A stretch of DNA of 64,000 bases from Bacteroidota bacterium. Its GTDB lineage: Bacteria > Bacteroidota > Bacteroidia > Chitinophagales > Chitinophagaceae. Position 1 is the stretch's first letter. Each line of letters begins with the position of its first letter. Positions 46,142-55,324 of the stretch are shown one piece after another. The DNA lies in contig JAHEFI010000001.1 in the NCBI GenBank assembly GCA_024640255.1, forward strand, positions 372,001 to 436,000, given 5' to 3'. Made by a program: the position numbers and the translations under genes. The notes beneath the pieces were generated by a model. It was not told the origin of the DNA. It saw only the letters and a program-made list of their open reading frames with translations, and searched no databases.

Positions 46142-46882
46142 ATGCTTGAATACAACAAATCTGTTACAGGGACACCTGTTACTACTAATAAAGATGCAGC
46201 CATTTTAGTAAATGGATATCCAAAAGTGCCATTAACGGTTGACTGTGTTATTTTTGGATTTACCGACAATATGTTGAAAGTCCTTTTAATTAAGAGTGAT
46301 TTGGAGCTGTATAAAGACAAATTATCTCTTTTAGGTGATATGGTACAATCCAATGAGGATTTAGACAATGCGGCCCATAGAGTGCTATTAGAAAGAACGG
46401 GTATGCAAAATGTATATTTAGAGCAAGTGCATACTTTTAGTAAGGTGGACAGACATCCAGGAGGCAGGGTAATTACTACTGTGTATGCTTCCTTACTTGA
46501 TTTTAAAAATCAAGAATTAAGAATTCATGAAAACGAGCTTAAATGGCATGCTGTTAATCAAATCACTGAAATGGCATTTGACCATAAACAAATTTTAGAT
46601 GTTTGCTATGCTTGGTTGCAAAAGCGTATTCAAGAACATCCACTGGCTTTTAGCCTATTACCCGAAAAATTCTCATTAAGACAGGTACAAAATGTATATG
46701 AAGCTATTTTGGGTACTCAATTGGATAGAAGAAATTTCAGAAAAAAATTCGCAAGTATGGGCTTGTTGATTGATACCAATGAAATGGAAGTAAATGTTAC
46801 CCATCGTCCAGGTAAATTATACAAGTTTGATTATGCTCAATATGAGCAAAGCAAGCGAAATTGGGTGGGTATAGATTTTTAA
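46142..46882 (+). CDS. NUDIX-domain transcriptional regulator (NrtR/AraR-like)
   Basis: A 246-residue protein with an N-terminal NUDIX fold (about 28-150) and a C-terminal winged helix (FSLRQVQNVYEAILGTQLDR, RNFRKKFASMGLL). This is the NrtR architecture; in Bacteroides a relative controls arabinose genes. The NUDIX box is degenerate: the G(x5)E(x7)REUxEE pattern reads D66, E72, R80, V81, E84, R85. The first Gly and two of the catalytic Glu are therefore replaced and hydrolysis is probably lost, leaving ligand sensing. The start is ATG 46142; TTG 46136 is the alternative. It opens a plus-strand run to 51684. The ligand is unknown. Confidence 0.85.
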   Translation: MLEYNKSVTGTPVTTNKDAAILVNGYPKVPLTVDCVIFGFTDNMLKVLLIKSDLELYKDKLSLLGDMVQSNEDLDNAAHRVLLERTGMQNVYLEQVHTFSKVDRHPGGRVITTVYASLLDFKNQELRIHENELKWHAVNQITEMAFDHKQILDVCYAWLQKRIQEHPLAFSLLPEKFSLRQVQNVYEAILGTQLDRRNFRKKFASMGLLIDTNEMEVNVTHRPGKLYKFDYAQYEQSKRNWVGIDF

Positions 46883-46916
46883 ATACCTTTAGGCTCTTTT
46901 ACAAATAGGTATTACT

Positions 46917-47792
46917 ATGTTATATTCAATGACCGGTTACGGTAGGGCGGAAAGCAATTTTAATGAAAAGACTTTTATAGTGGAAGTAAAGTCTTTGAAT
47001 GGAAAGCAATTTGACCTTCGCTTAAATATCCCTTCTCCATTAAAACCATACGAGGTTGAGATTAGAAATAAACTGAATGAAGTTATTTTAAGAGGAAGTG
47101 TGGAATGTACTATTCAGATTAAATCTAATGGAGTGACTAAGCCTATTAGTATTAATAAAGAATTAGCAAAATCCTATTATCAGCCTATCATGGAATTGGC
47201 AGATGAATTAGGCATCACCAAAGAAAATATCTTAAGCACTTTATTAAAAATGCCAGATGTAGTGGCTTCAACCAATGAAGTTTTTACGGATGAAGAATGG
47301 AAAGCATTGGCAGGGGTTTTACATCAAGCTATTGATTTATTGATGAAGCATAGAGCAGAGGAAGGAAAATCAATTGAAAAGGATTTAGTTGAAAGAGTTT
47401 CGGCTATTTCTGCACAACAAGCAGTTATCGAAAAAATAGAACCAATAAGAAGGGCTAAAGTAAAAGAAAATTTAATCAAACAATTAGAGCAACATATTGG
47501 TGCAGACAAATATGATGCAAATAGATTAGAACAAGAATTGATTTACTATATCGAAAAAATTGATATCTCAGAAGAGCGTGTAAGATTGACTAATCATTGC
47601 GCTTATTTTAATACTATCTTATCTGAGAAAGATCCTTCTAAGGGTAAGAAGCTTTCTTTTATTCTTCAAGAAATGGGAAGAGAAATTAATACTACTGGTT
47701 CAAAAGCAAATGATGTAGATATTCAAAAAGCGGTTATTTTAATGAAGGATGAATTAGAAAAAGCCAAAGAGCAAATTTTAAATGTTTTATAA
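46917..47792 (+). CDS. yicC: YicC-family endoribonuclease
   Basis: A 291-residue YicC protein. The N-terminal YicC_N domain starts LYSMTGYGRAESNFNEKTFI and includes VEVKSLNGKQFDLRLNIPS. The C-terminal DUF1732 domain has the family end SFILQEMGREINTTGSKAND. YicC is described as an RNase acting on RNA hairpins and sRNA in E. coli and B. subtilis. The usual neighbour gmk is absent; gldH begins one base after its stop. Confidence 0.92.
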   Translation: MLYSMTGYGRAESNFNEKTFIVEVKSLNGKQFDLRLNIPSPLKPYEVEIRNKLNEVILRGSVECTIQIKSNGVTKPISINKELAKSYYQPIMELADELGITKENILSTLLKMPDVVASTNEVFTDEEWKALAGVLHQAIDLLMKHRAEEGKSIEKDLVERVSAISAQQAVIEKIEPIRRAKVKENLIKQLEQHIGADKYDANRLEQELIYYIEKIDISEERVRLTNHCAYFNTILSEKDPSKGKKLSFILQEMGREINTTGSKANDVDIQKAVILMKDELEKAKEQILNVL

Positions 47793-47793
47793 G

Positions 47794-48267
47794 ATGAGGA
47801 ATTGGAGTAAGATATATTATATACTTCTTGTTCTTGTATGCTTGGGGGCTTGTCAGTCTATAGATTTATATGAACAAGCCACTACTTATCCTGATCACCA
47901 ATGGTCTAGTAAGCAGGTGAATCAATACCAGTTTACTATTGCAGATTCGAATGCATTATATAATATGTATTTTGTTATAAGGCATCATAACGCATATCAC
48001 TATAAAAATATTTGGTTACAAGTGAATACTAAAGCCGCTGGCGATAGTTTACAAAAACAAACTATCAATATTAATTTGGCAGATGATATGAATGGCTGGT
48101 TAGGATCTGGCATGGATGATATTTATGATCATAGAGTTTTAATTAACTCAAAACCAATAAAACTTCCTAAGGGTATTTTTACCATTAGCACGCAACAAAT
48201 TATGCGTGAAGATCCTTTACAAAATATATTAACGACTGGCATTAGAGTGGAAAAAGCGAAGCCATGA
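47794..48267 (+). CDS. gldH: Gliding motility lipoprotein GldH
   Basis: A 157-residue lipoprotein. The signal MRNWSKIYYILLVLVCLGAC gives Cys20. The body matches GldH: YPDHQWSSKQVNQYQFTIAD, YNMYFVIRHHNAYHYKNIW and NLADDMNGWLGSGMDDIYDH. GldH is required for gliding in Flavobacterium and is linked to the GldKLMN/type IX secretion machinery. The start is ATG 47794, one base after the yicC stop; the longer frame inside yicC adds four residues. Its stop overlaps the histidine kinase start (ATGA). Other gld genes are not in the window, so actual gliding is not shown. Confidence 0.88.
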   Translation: MRNWSKIYYILLVLVCLGACQSIDLYEQATTYPDHQWSSKQVNQYQFTIADSNALYNMYFVIRHHNAYHYKNIWLQVNTKAAGDSLQKQTININLADDMNGWLGSGMDDIYDHRVLINSKPIKLPKGIFTISTQQIMREDPLQNILTTGIRVEKAKP

Positions 48268-49220
48268 AATTGAAATTAGTCAATGTAATTTATTGGATTT
48301 TTTTAACCTATATGGTAGCTGCATTTGTATGGTGGTATGTGTCTTTGGAAAAACAAAATGACCAAATCACGAAAATCAAAATAGAAAAATTACAAGCGAC
48401 TAATGGGACTAATGCTACCAGTTACCAAGAATTGTTAAATTATCAAGAAAGAAAAAGAAAACAATTTTTAGGAGAGGGCATTACATTTTTATTCTTGTTT
48501 TTATTAGGCGCTATTTATGTATATAGGTCCTTGGTGAAACAACTTAAGTATTCCAATCAGCAACAAAATTTTATGATGGCGGTAACGCATGAATTAAAAA
48601 CGCCCATTGCTGTAACTCAATTAAATATTGAAACGCTTTTAAAAAGAGATCTACAGTCTGATCAACAAAAACAATTGTTGAATAATTCTTTGAAAGAGAC
48701 CCAACGCTTAGATGCTTTATGTAATAATATTTTACTAGCTTCTCAGCTTGACTTAGCGGACTACCAACAAAACAAACAATCTATCAATTTGTCTGAAGTA
48801 GTTACTGGAGTAATAAAGTCATTTGAAGAAAGATATCCTACTAGAAAAATTATAAGCCATATTCAAGAAACAGTGACCATGTTTGCAGAGCCTTTATTAA
48901 TGCAAATGCTTTTACAGAATTTAGTAGACAATGCACATAAATATGCTCCCATCGACACACCCATTGAAGTAGTATTGGAACAAAATGAGCATCATACCTT
49001 ATTACAAGTAAAAGACCAAGGAATTGGTATTCCTTTAGAAGAAAGAGAACGCGTATTTAATAAATTTTATAGAGTGGGCAATGAATTTACCAGATCGGCC
49101 AAAGGAACTGGTTTGGGACTCTATTTATGTAAGAAAATAGCTCAATTCCATCAATCACAGCTATTGATTAGCGAAAATCAACCACAGGGTACTATTTTTA
49201 GTTTTAAGGCAATCTTTTAG
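48264..49220 (+). CDS. Sensor histidine kinase without adjacent response regulator
   Basis: A 318-residue membrane kinase. TM1 is at about residues 5-25, a 45-residue periplasmic loop follows, and TM2 is at about 72-90. The HisKA box is FMMAVTHELKTPIAV with His109, and the N box is LLQNLVDNAHKYAP. G1 is VKDQGIGIPLEERERVF, with FYRVGNEFTRSAKGTGLGLYL after it. No HAMP domain is evident, and the sensor loop is short. It overlaps gldH by 4 bp and precedes the arginase-like gene by 35 nt. No response regulator lies nearby, so its partner is unknown. Confidence 0.9.
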   Translation: MKLKLVNVIYWIFLTYMVAAFVWWYVSLEKQNDQITKIKIEKLQATNGTNATSYQELLNYQERKRKQFLGEGITFLFLFLLGAIYVYRSLVKQLKYSNQQQNFMMAVTHELKTPIAVTQLNIETLLKRDLQSDQQKQLLNNSLKETQRLDALCNNILLASQLDLADYQQNKQSINLSEVVTGVIKSFEERYPTRKIISHIQETVTMFAEPLLMQMLLQNLVDNAHKYAPIDTPIEVVLEQNEHHTLLQVKDQGIGIPLEERERVFNKFYRVGNEFTRSAKGTGLGLYLCKKIAQFHQSQLLISENQPQGTIFSFKAIF

Positions 49221-49255
49221 CTTTTTAATCGTTATTAAAGGGTTAATTGTACATC

Positions 49256-50389
49256 ATGTCTTTGAGCTCTATTGCCGATTTTTTACAACCCGTTAATTTA
49301 GACCTACTTTCTAAGGATGAAGGCTATAGGGATACCCAATTAGGGAAGCATATTAAAGTATATGAAACTCAGTTGCCGGATATCACGGATGCCGATATGG
49401 TCATTATTGGTGCTGGAGAATGTAGAGGAGCTGGTTATGCTTTAAGCGAACATGCATCGGCAGATGGCATACGCTCTGCTTTATATGCATTATACTATTG
49501 GCATTCACAAGTAACTATTGCCGATTTAGGTAACGTAAAAATTGGACAAACCATACAAGATAGTTATGCTGCATTAAGAACCGTTATTGCAGAGTTAATT
49601 TTACAAAACAAAAAAGTGGTAGTGATTGGAGGATCTCATGATTTAACCTTGCCTCAATACCATTCTTATACAAGTATCCCAACCTTGGTAAATGCTGTGG
49701 TAACAGATGCTAAAATTGATTTGGATTTGGAAGCAAGATTACCAGCAGATCATTTCTTAGAAGAATTATTTACTGGGCTTCCTAATCATTTAAATCACTA
49801 TGCACATATAGCTTTCCAAAGTTATTTTATGCATCCTCATATGTTGGAAACAATTGACAAATTAAGGTTTGATTGTTTTAGACTAGGAATAGTAAGAGAA
49901 GATATTGAAGAAATGGAACCTGTGATTAGAGATAGTCATATGATGAGTTTTGATATTAGTGCTATTCAAAATGCACAAGCTCCTGCGAATATTATTACAC
50001 CAAATGGGTTAAATGGGGAAGAAGCATGTGTATTAATGCAATACGCTGGAATGAGCTGGAAGACTAGTAGTATTGGCTTATATGGTTATCAAGCAGAACT
50101 AGATCGCAATGGTTTGACTGCCATTCAAATGGCACAAATGATTTGGTATATCATTGATGGTATACAAAAAGGTAAAAAAGAATCGCCTTTATCTGCTACA
50201 GAAAGATTTAAAGAATTTCATATTGCCTTTTCTGATATAGATACACAATTTTTACAAAGCAAGAGTACTGGAAGATGGTGGATGCAACTTCATAATAAGG
50301 AGTGGGCTCCTTGTAGTTATAAAGATTATTTAGTAGCTTCAAAAAACGAAATTCCAGAAAGATGGCTAAGAGCACTAGAAAGAGAGTAA
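49256..50389 (+). CDS. Arginase-fold (ureohydrolase) protein with altered metal site
   Basis: A 377-residue protein of the arginase/formimidoylglutamase fold. Of the six Mn ligands, four remain: His128 (IGGSHDLT), Asp151 and Asp155 (TDAKIDL), and Asp233 (MSFDISAI). Two are changed: the His of DAHxD is Lys153, and the second Asp of DxD is Ser235. A normal binuclear Mn enzyme is therefore unlikely; it may be a one-metal hydrolase, a different enzyme, or non-catalytic. The start is ATG 49256; an upstream TTG adds three residues. It lies between the histidine kinase and the PBP4-type gene, overlapping the latter by 28 nt. It is often named formimidoylglutamase by similarity, but I would not rely on that. 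Confidence 0.78.
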   Translation: MSLSSIADFLQPVNLDLLSKDEGYRDTQLGKHIKVYETQLPDITDADMVIIGAGECRGAGYALSEHASADGIRSALYALYYWHSQVTIADLGNVKIGQTIQDSYAALRTVIAELILQNKKVVVIGGSHDLTLPQYHSYTSIPTLVNAVVTDAKIDLDLEARLPADHFLEELFTGLPNHLNHYAHIAFQSYFMHPHMLETIDKLRFDCFRLGIVREDIEEMEPVIRDSHMMSFDISAIQNAQAPANIITPNGLNGEEACVLMQYAGMSWKTSSIGLYGYQAELDRNGLTAIQMAQMIWYIIDGIQKGKKESPLSATERFKEFHIAFSDIDTQFLQSKSTGRWWMQLHNKEWAPCSYKDYLVASKNEIPERWLRALERE

Positions 50390-51684
50390 ACGGTTTACAA
50401 CAAATTTCCCTATTATTATTGATTGTATTTTTTGCATCATCTTGTGCGGTACAAAAAGCGCAACATGCACTGTTGCATACTCCTGCATTAAAAGGAGCAC
50501 ATGTGGGTATTGCAGTATATAATGATACCAAGGGTTCTTGGATTGATCAATATCAGAGCGATCATTATTATACACCTGCTAGTAATACTAAAATTTTAGC
50601 CACTTATGTAGGTTTACAATTTTTAGGGGATTCTATACCAGGATGGAAGATGGCAGAAAATGCAGATACTTTATTTTTATTTCCTCAAGGGGATCCTAGT
50701 TTTTTTCATCCAGAATTTACCTACCAACCAATCATTGATATCATCAAAAAGACCAATAAGCAAGTGGTTATTGCAACTACTCAAACCAATGATCAATTTG
50801 AAAGTATGGGAGATGGTTGGGCTTGGAATGATTATGCAGAAGATTATCAACCAGAGCGTTCTAGAATGCCCGTATATGGCAATGTGGTGCACTTTTATGA
50901 TAATGGGAAAGAATTGAATATCAAGCCTTTTCATTTTTTCAGAAATCAAAGTATTGATTATAGTGTTGTAAAATCTAAACAATGGTCAAGAAAAAAAACG
51001 ACCAATCAGTTTTTTATAACTAATCAAAAAAACAATGCAAGCTATTTTCAGGTTCCATTTATCAATGATCCAGAAAACGCCATTGATTTATTGAATGATA
51101 GTTTACACTTAGCTAAACCCATTCAAGCACTTCATTATACTCCTCAACTTACTCAAACAACCATTAAAACAGTACCTACTGATTCATTGTTAAAAATTAT
51201 GATGAGCAGAAGTGATAATTTTTATGCGGAGCAAGTGTTGTTAATGGGAAGTGCGCATTTATTAGGCCGAATAGATGATGCTGCTTTTATTGATAGTTTG
51301 ATCAAAGTAGAATTTAGTTTTTTACCTCAACCAATGCGTTGGGCAGATGGTAGTGGTTTAAGCAGGTATAATTTAAATACCCCTGAAAACTATATAGCTA
51401 TTTTAAAACAAATGCAAGCAAAGTATGGTGAGTCTAGGGTTAGAAATATTTTTGAAAAAGGAGGGGAGGGAACCCTTTCTGCATACTATAAAAATTTTCC
51501 AGGAAGTATTTATGCTAAAACAGGTACCCTAGGTGGTCAAATTGCTTTAAGTGGATTTATATACACTCAGCATGATCAAAAATTGTACTTCTCTGTTTTA
51601 GTGGCTAACCACATGAGTAAAACTACAAGTGCAGTGAGGAAAGCGGTGGAAGCTTATTTAGTGAAATTGGCTAGTAAAAATTAA
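50362..51684 (+). CDS. dacB: D-Ala-D-Ala carboxypeptidase/endopeptidase, PBP4 (S13) family
   Basis: A 440-residue class C penicillin-binding protein. The lipoprotein signal ends ASSC28. The active-site motifs are SxxK (PASNTKILA, Ser74-Lys77), SxN (MSRSDNFYAEQ) and KTG (YAKTGTLGGQ). It trims or cleaves peptidoglycan in the periplasm. Its start lies 28 nt inside the arginase-like gene in another frame, which indicates coupling. It is last in the plus-strand run from 46142. Its stop TAA abuts the mutL stop. Confidence 0.88.
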   Translation: MAKSTRKRVNGLQQISLLLLIVFFASSCAVQKAQHALLHTPALKGAHVGIAVYNDTKGSWIDQYQSDHYYTPASNTKILATYVGLQFLGDSIPGWKMAENADTLFLFPQGDPSFFHPEFTYQPIIDIIKKTNKQVVIATTQTNDQFESMGDGWAWNDYAEDYQPERSRMPVYGNVVHFYDNGKELNIKPFHFFRNQSIDYSVVKSKQWSRKKTTNQFFITNQKNNASYFQVPFINDPENAIDLLNDSLHLAKPIQALHYTPQLTQTTIKTVPTDSLLKIMMSRSDNFYAEQVLLMGSAHLLGRIDDAAFIDSLIKVEFSFLPQPMRWADGSGLSRYNLNTPENYIAILKQMQAKYGESRVRNIFEKGGEGTLSAYYKNFPGSIYAKTGTLGGQIALSGFIYTQHDQKLYFSVLVANHMSKTTSAVRKAVEAYLVKLASKN

Positions 51685-53526
51685 TTATTGGGTAAACAAG
51701 CCATCAATATAGGCTTCGTTTAAAGAAATATAAGTAGGAGCACCTGTAGCAGTCACTTGTGGTGTTTCGCATTCACACAAAGCATCTATCAGTGTTCGCA
51801 TTTCCAATGTGGTTAATTCTTTTCCTGCTTTAATAGCCATTTGTCTACTCATGCAACGAATCAATTTCTCTCTTTTGCTAAAGTTTAGGTTGTTGCTAAA
51901 ATGTTTGAATTGTTCTAACAATAGTTCAATTGCATTTTTTTCATTTCCAGAATCTACGTCTGCAGGAATACCTTGTATCACAAAACTATTGGGCCCAAAG
52001 CTTTCTAACTCATAACCAATTAAGGCAAGGTCAGGAATAATTTCTTCTAATAACACTGCATCCGATGCGCTTAGTTCTAAAACCACAGGGAATAAACTTT
52101 TTTGAGTGGCATGCGCTTGCATGCTTGCTCTCTGGTATTTCTCATACAAGATACGCTCATGTGCTAATTGCTGATGTATCATCAAAAAGCCAGAATTAGC
52201 AGGGGCTATAATATAAGTATTATGTATTTGAACAAGGGTGGCATCTTCCAAAATGGATAATTTATTATCCTTTTCTTCAAATCCCATGGAAGAAGGCTTT
52301 ACAATATATTCGTTATTGGGCTCTGCGCTTGGTATAGTTGAAAAATAATCTTTCCACTGAGCATTCTCTTTATTACCACTAGATTTTGGAATAAAGTGTG
52401 CTTGGTTTTTTTGTGTAAAGCCAGCGTATAAACTATTACTTGTAGTTGCGTTTTGTTTTTCTTCTGTAAAAGGTTTCTGAACGGCATCCAAACTTTGAAT
52501 AGAAGCGTCCAATGAAAAATCCAATGAAGGAGCAATACTAAATTGCGCTAATGCATGTTTAACAGCTGCTTGAACAAATGCATAAATAATTTTATCGTCC
52601 TCGAATTTAATTTCCTGTTTGGTTGGATGTACATTAATATCCACTTGTGCAGGATCTACATCAATGTATAAAATATAACTTGGAAAGTTCTCTTTGGGTA
52701 TAAGTCCTTCAAAAGCGTTCGCTACTGCATGATGCAAATAGGCGCTTTTAATAAATCTGCGATTCACAAAAAAGTACTGATCACTTCTTGTTTTTTTAGC
52801 AGTCTCTGGTTTGCCCACAAAACCTGCAATATTTAAATAGTCTGTGTGTTCGCCTACGGCAACTAATTTGGCATTATAACTATTGCCTAATACCTGAATA
52901 GCTCTTTGTTTAAAACTTCCTCCTTCCCAATGAAATACTTCTTGTCCATTATTGTTTAAACTAAAAAATATTTCAGGAAAGGCCAAAGCCACTCTGGTAA
53001 ATTCGTCAATGATATGTTTTAATTCTGCAGCATTGCTTTTTAAAAAATTTCTTCTAGCAGGTACATTGAAAAATAAATTTTTCATGCTTATGCTAGTTCC
53101 CACTGGACAAGCTGTTGCAGAACTTTCAACTATCTTGCTATTTTCTACAATAACTTCTGTACCTGTTTCATCTTCTTCTCTTCTGGTTTTTAAATGTACT
53201 TGAGCAACGGCAGCAATAGAGGCTAGTGCTTCTCCTCTAAAACCCATGGTTCTAATTTGAAATAAATCTTCAATAGTGCTTATCTTACTGGTAGCATGTC
53301 TTCCAAAAGCGTTTTGAGCATCTTTGGGACTCATTCCCTTGCCATTGTCAATTACTTGGATTAAAGCCTTTCCAGCGTCATTGATGATTAATTGAATTTT
53401 AGTGGCACCAGCATCTACCGCATTTTCCAACAATTCCTTTACGGCACTTGCTGGTCTTTGTATCACTTCACCCGCCGCAATTTGGTTGGCTATATGATCT
53501 GGTAATAAATGTATTGTTTCGGCCAC
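51685..53526 (-). CDS. mutL: DNA mismatch repair protein MutL
   Basis: A 613-residue MutL. The GHKL ATPase has LLPDHIANQIAAGEVIQRPA, KELLENAVDAGATKI, DNGKGM and TMGFRGEALASIAAVAQV. The C-terminal dimerisation domain ends near GLFTQ. I place the start at GTG 53526, giving MAETIHLLPD as in the family. The open frame extends to another GTG at 53568, adding 14 unmatched residues over the opposing promoter of the M3 peptidase gene. I see no DQHA(x)2E(x)4E endonuclease motif in full; the corresponding segment reads HQQLAHERILYEK. Confidence 0.93.
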   Translation of the reverse strand: MAETIHLLPDHIANQIAAGEVIQRPASAVKELLENAVDAGATKIQLIINDAGKALIQVIDNGKGMSPKDAQNAFGRHATSKISTIEDLFQIRTMGFRGEALASIAAVAQVHLKTRREEDETGTEVIVENSKIVESSATACPVGTSISMKNLFFNVPARRNFLKSNAAELKHIIDEFTRVALAFPEIFFSLNNNGQEVFHWEGGSFKQRAIQVLGNSYNAKLVAVGEHTDYLNIAGFVGKPETAKKTRSDQYFFVNRRFIKSAYLHHAVANAFEGLIPKENFPSYILYIDVDPAQVDINVHPTKQEIKFEDDKIIYAFVQAAVKHALAQFSIAPSLDFSLDASIQSLDAVQKPFTEEKQNATTSNSLYAGFTQKNQAHFIPKSSGNKENAQWKDYFSTIPSAEPNNEYIVKPSSMGFEEKDNKLSILEDATLVQIHNTYIIAPANSGFLMIHQQLAHERILYEKYQRASMQAHATQKSLFPVVLELSASDAVLLEEIIPDLALIGYELESFGPNSFVIQGIPADVDSGNEKNAIELLLEQFKHFSNNLNFSKREKLIRCMSRQMAIKAGKELTTLEMRTLIDALCECETPQVTATGAPTYISLNEAYIDGLFTQ

Positions 53527-53536
53527 TTTTAATCTT

Positions 53537-53564
53537 TTTGAAGTGTGTAAAAGTAGTAAATTTG
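53537..53564 (+). promoter_or_regulatory. Promoter of the M3 peptidase gene
   Basis: TTTG (53537-53540) and the perfect -7 box TAAATTTG (53557-53564) are 16 bp apart, one base short of the usual range. The ATG lies 19 nt downstream. The box overlaps the longer, less likely mutL start region. Confidence 0.5.
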
Positions 53565-53583
53565 CCACTTAAAATTTCATCTT

Positions 53584-55308
53584 ATGCTCAGAACGGCAGA
53601 CATTCAAAAATTAGCCCATCATTACCTACCCAAAGACTTTATTTTAACCGATTGGGCAAGCCTAGAGCCCTTTTTTATAGAATTATCCGATAGGCCAATT
53701 GATGATGCTGCGGGACTTGAAAAATGGCTAAAAGACCTAAGTGAATTAGAAGCTTTTATTAGTGAAGACGCTTGTTGGAGACAGATTAAAATGACTTGTG
53801 ATACAACCGATAAAAGTTTAGAAGAAGCATTTAACTTTTTTTGCATGGAGATTCAACCCAAAATGCAACCTTATGCAGATGCTTTGAATAAAAAATTGAT
53901 AGCTTGTCCATTTACTAAAACCTTGGACAAGGATACTTATTTTACTTATTTAAGAGCTGTTCAAAAAAGTATTGATTTATTTAGAACAGAAAATATTTCT
54001 ATACAGGCAGAATTAAGCGTTTTACAACAACAATATGGATCGATCGCCGGCAAAATGACAATCACTCATGAAGGACAGGAATATACTTTGCAACAAGCCG
54101 CTCAATTTTTAGAGAGTGAGGATAGAGCTATCAGAGAATCTGTTTATAGAAAAATACAAGAAAGAAGATTGGAAGACAAAAAAGCCATGCATGATTTATT
54201 TTCTAGTTTAATTGAAAAAAGAAATCAGGTAGCCATAAATGCAGGCTTTGCCAATTATAGAGATTATAAGTTTGTTGAGTTAGGCAGGTTTGATTATACC
54301 AAAGAAGATTGCTTTCAATTTCATGAAGCAGTGAAATTACATGTGCTTCCTTTGATTGATAAAATATATGCTAGAAAAAAACAAAAGCTAGGCTTAGACG
54401 TTTTAAAACCTTGGGATACAGAAGCAGAGCCAGCAGGAACAAAACCATTAAGACCTTTTACCGATGGGAAAGATTTATATGAAAAATCTGTGGCTTGCTT
54501 TGAACAATTGCATCCCTTTTTTGCAGATTGTTTAAAGAAGATGAACTCTTTAAAGCATTTTGATTTAGAGAGTAGAAAAGGGAAAGCGCCAGGCGGATAC
54601 AATTGTCCATTAGCTGAATCAGGTGCCCCTTTTATTTTTATGAACGCCGCTGGCCAAATGAGCGATGTGACTACCATGGTGCATGAAGGTGGACATGCAG
54701 TTCATAGTTTTTTATCACATAATTTAAGTTTAAGTGCTTTTAAAGAATACCCCATGGAAATTGCCGAAGTGGCAAGCATGTCCATGGAATTATTTACTAT
54801 GGATCATTGGCAATCTTTCTTTGACAATGAATCGGATTTGAGCCGAGCTAAAGAACATCAGTTAGAGCGCACCATTACCATCTTCCCTTGGATTGCTATT
54901 ATTGATAAGTTTCAACATTGGGTATACGAACATCCAATACATAGCATTGAAGAGCGCACTGCTACTTGGACAAGTATATTAAAAGAATTCTCTACAAATA
55001 GCATTGATTACACAGGATTAGATGAATTTAGAGCAATAGGATGGCAAAGACAATTGCATTTATTTGAAGTGCCTTTCTACTATATTGAATATGGTATTGC
55101 TCAATTAGGGGCTATTGGTATGTGGATGCAGTATCAACAAAATCCAACTACAGCATTAGAGAATTACATGAATGCATTGGCTTTAGGTGGAACAAAGACT
55201 TTGCCTGAGTTATACAAAACTGCTGGTATTGAATTTAATTTCTCTCCTGACTACGTTAAAAAATTAATGGACTTCACCAATACACAATTAGAAAAACTAT
55301 ATGTATAA
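53584..55308 (+). CDS. M3-family oligoendopeptidase (PepF-like)
   Basis: A 574-residue zinc metallopeptidase. The HExxH motif is MVHEGGHAVHSFL near residue 367, with the third ligand Glu in EIAEVASMSMEL about 25-30 residues later. The PepF-type N-terminal domain has LEEAFNFFCMEIQPKMQ. GYNCPLAESGAPFIFMNAAG precedes the metal site. No signal peptide, so it is a cytosolic oligopeptidase. It is divergent from mutL and its last 8 bases precede the small plug-domain gene. Confidence 0.9.
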   Translation: MLRTADIQKLAHHYLPKDFILTDWASLEPFFIELSDRPIDDAAGLEKWLKDLSELEAFISEDACWRQIKMTCDTTDKSLEEAFNFFCMEIQPKMQPYADALNKKLIACPFTKTLDKDTYFTYLRAVQKSIDLFRTENISIQAELSVLQQQYGSIAGKMTITHEGQEYTLQQAAQFLESEDRAIRESVYRKIQERRLEDKKAMHDLFSSLIEKRNQVAINAGFANYRDYKFVELGRFDYTKEDCFQFHEAVKLHVLPLIDKIYARKKQKLGLDVLKPWDTEAEPAGTKPLRPFTDGKDLYEKSVACFEQLHPFFADCLKKMNSLKHFDLESRKGKAPGGYNCPLAESGAPFIFMNAAGQMSDVTTMVHEGGHAVHSFLSHNLSLSAFKEYPMEIAEVASMSMELFTMDHWQSFFDNESDLSRAKEHQLERTITIFPWIAIIDKFQHWVYEHPIHSIEERTATWTSILKEFSTNSIDYTGLDEFRAIGWQRQLHLFEVPFYYIEYGIAQLGAIGMWMQYQQNPTTALENYMNALALGGTKTLPELYKTAGIEFNFSPDYVKKLMDFTNTQLEKLYV

Positions 55309-55324
55309 AATTAAAACCAAGAGT

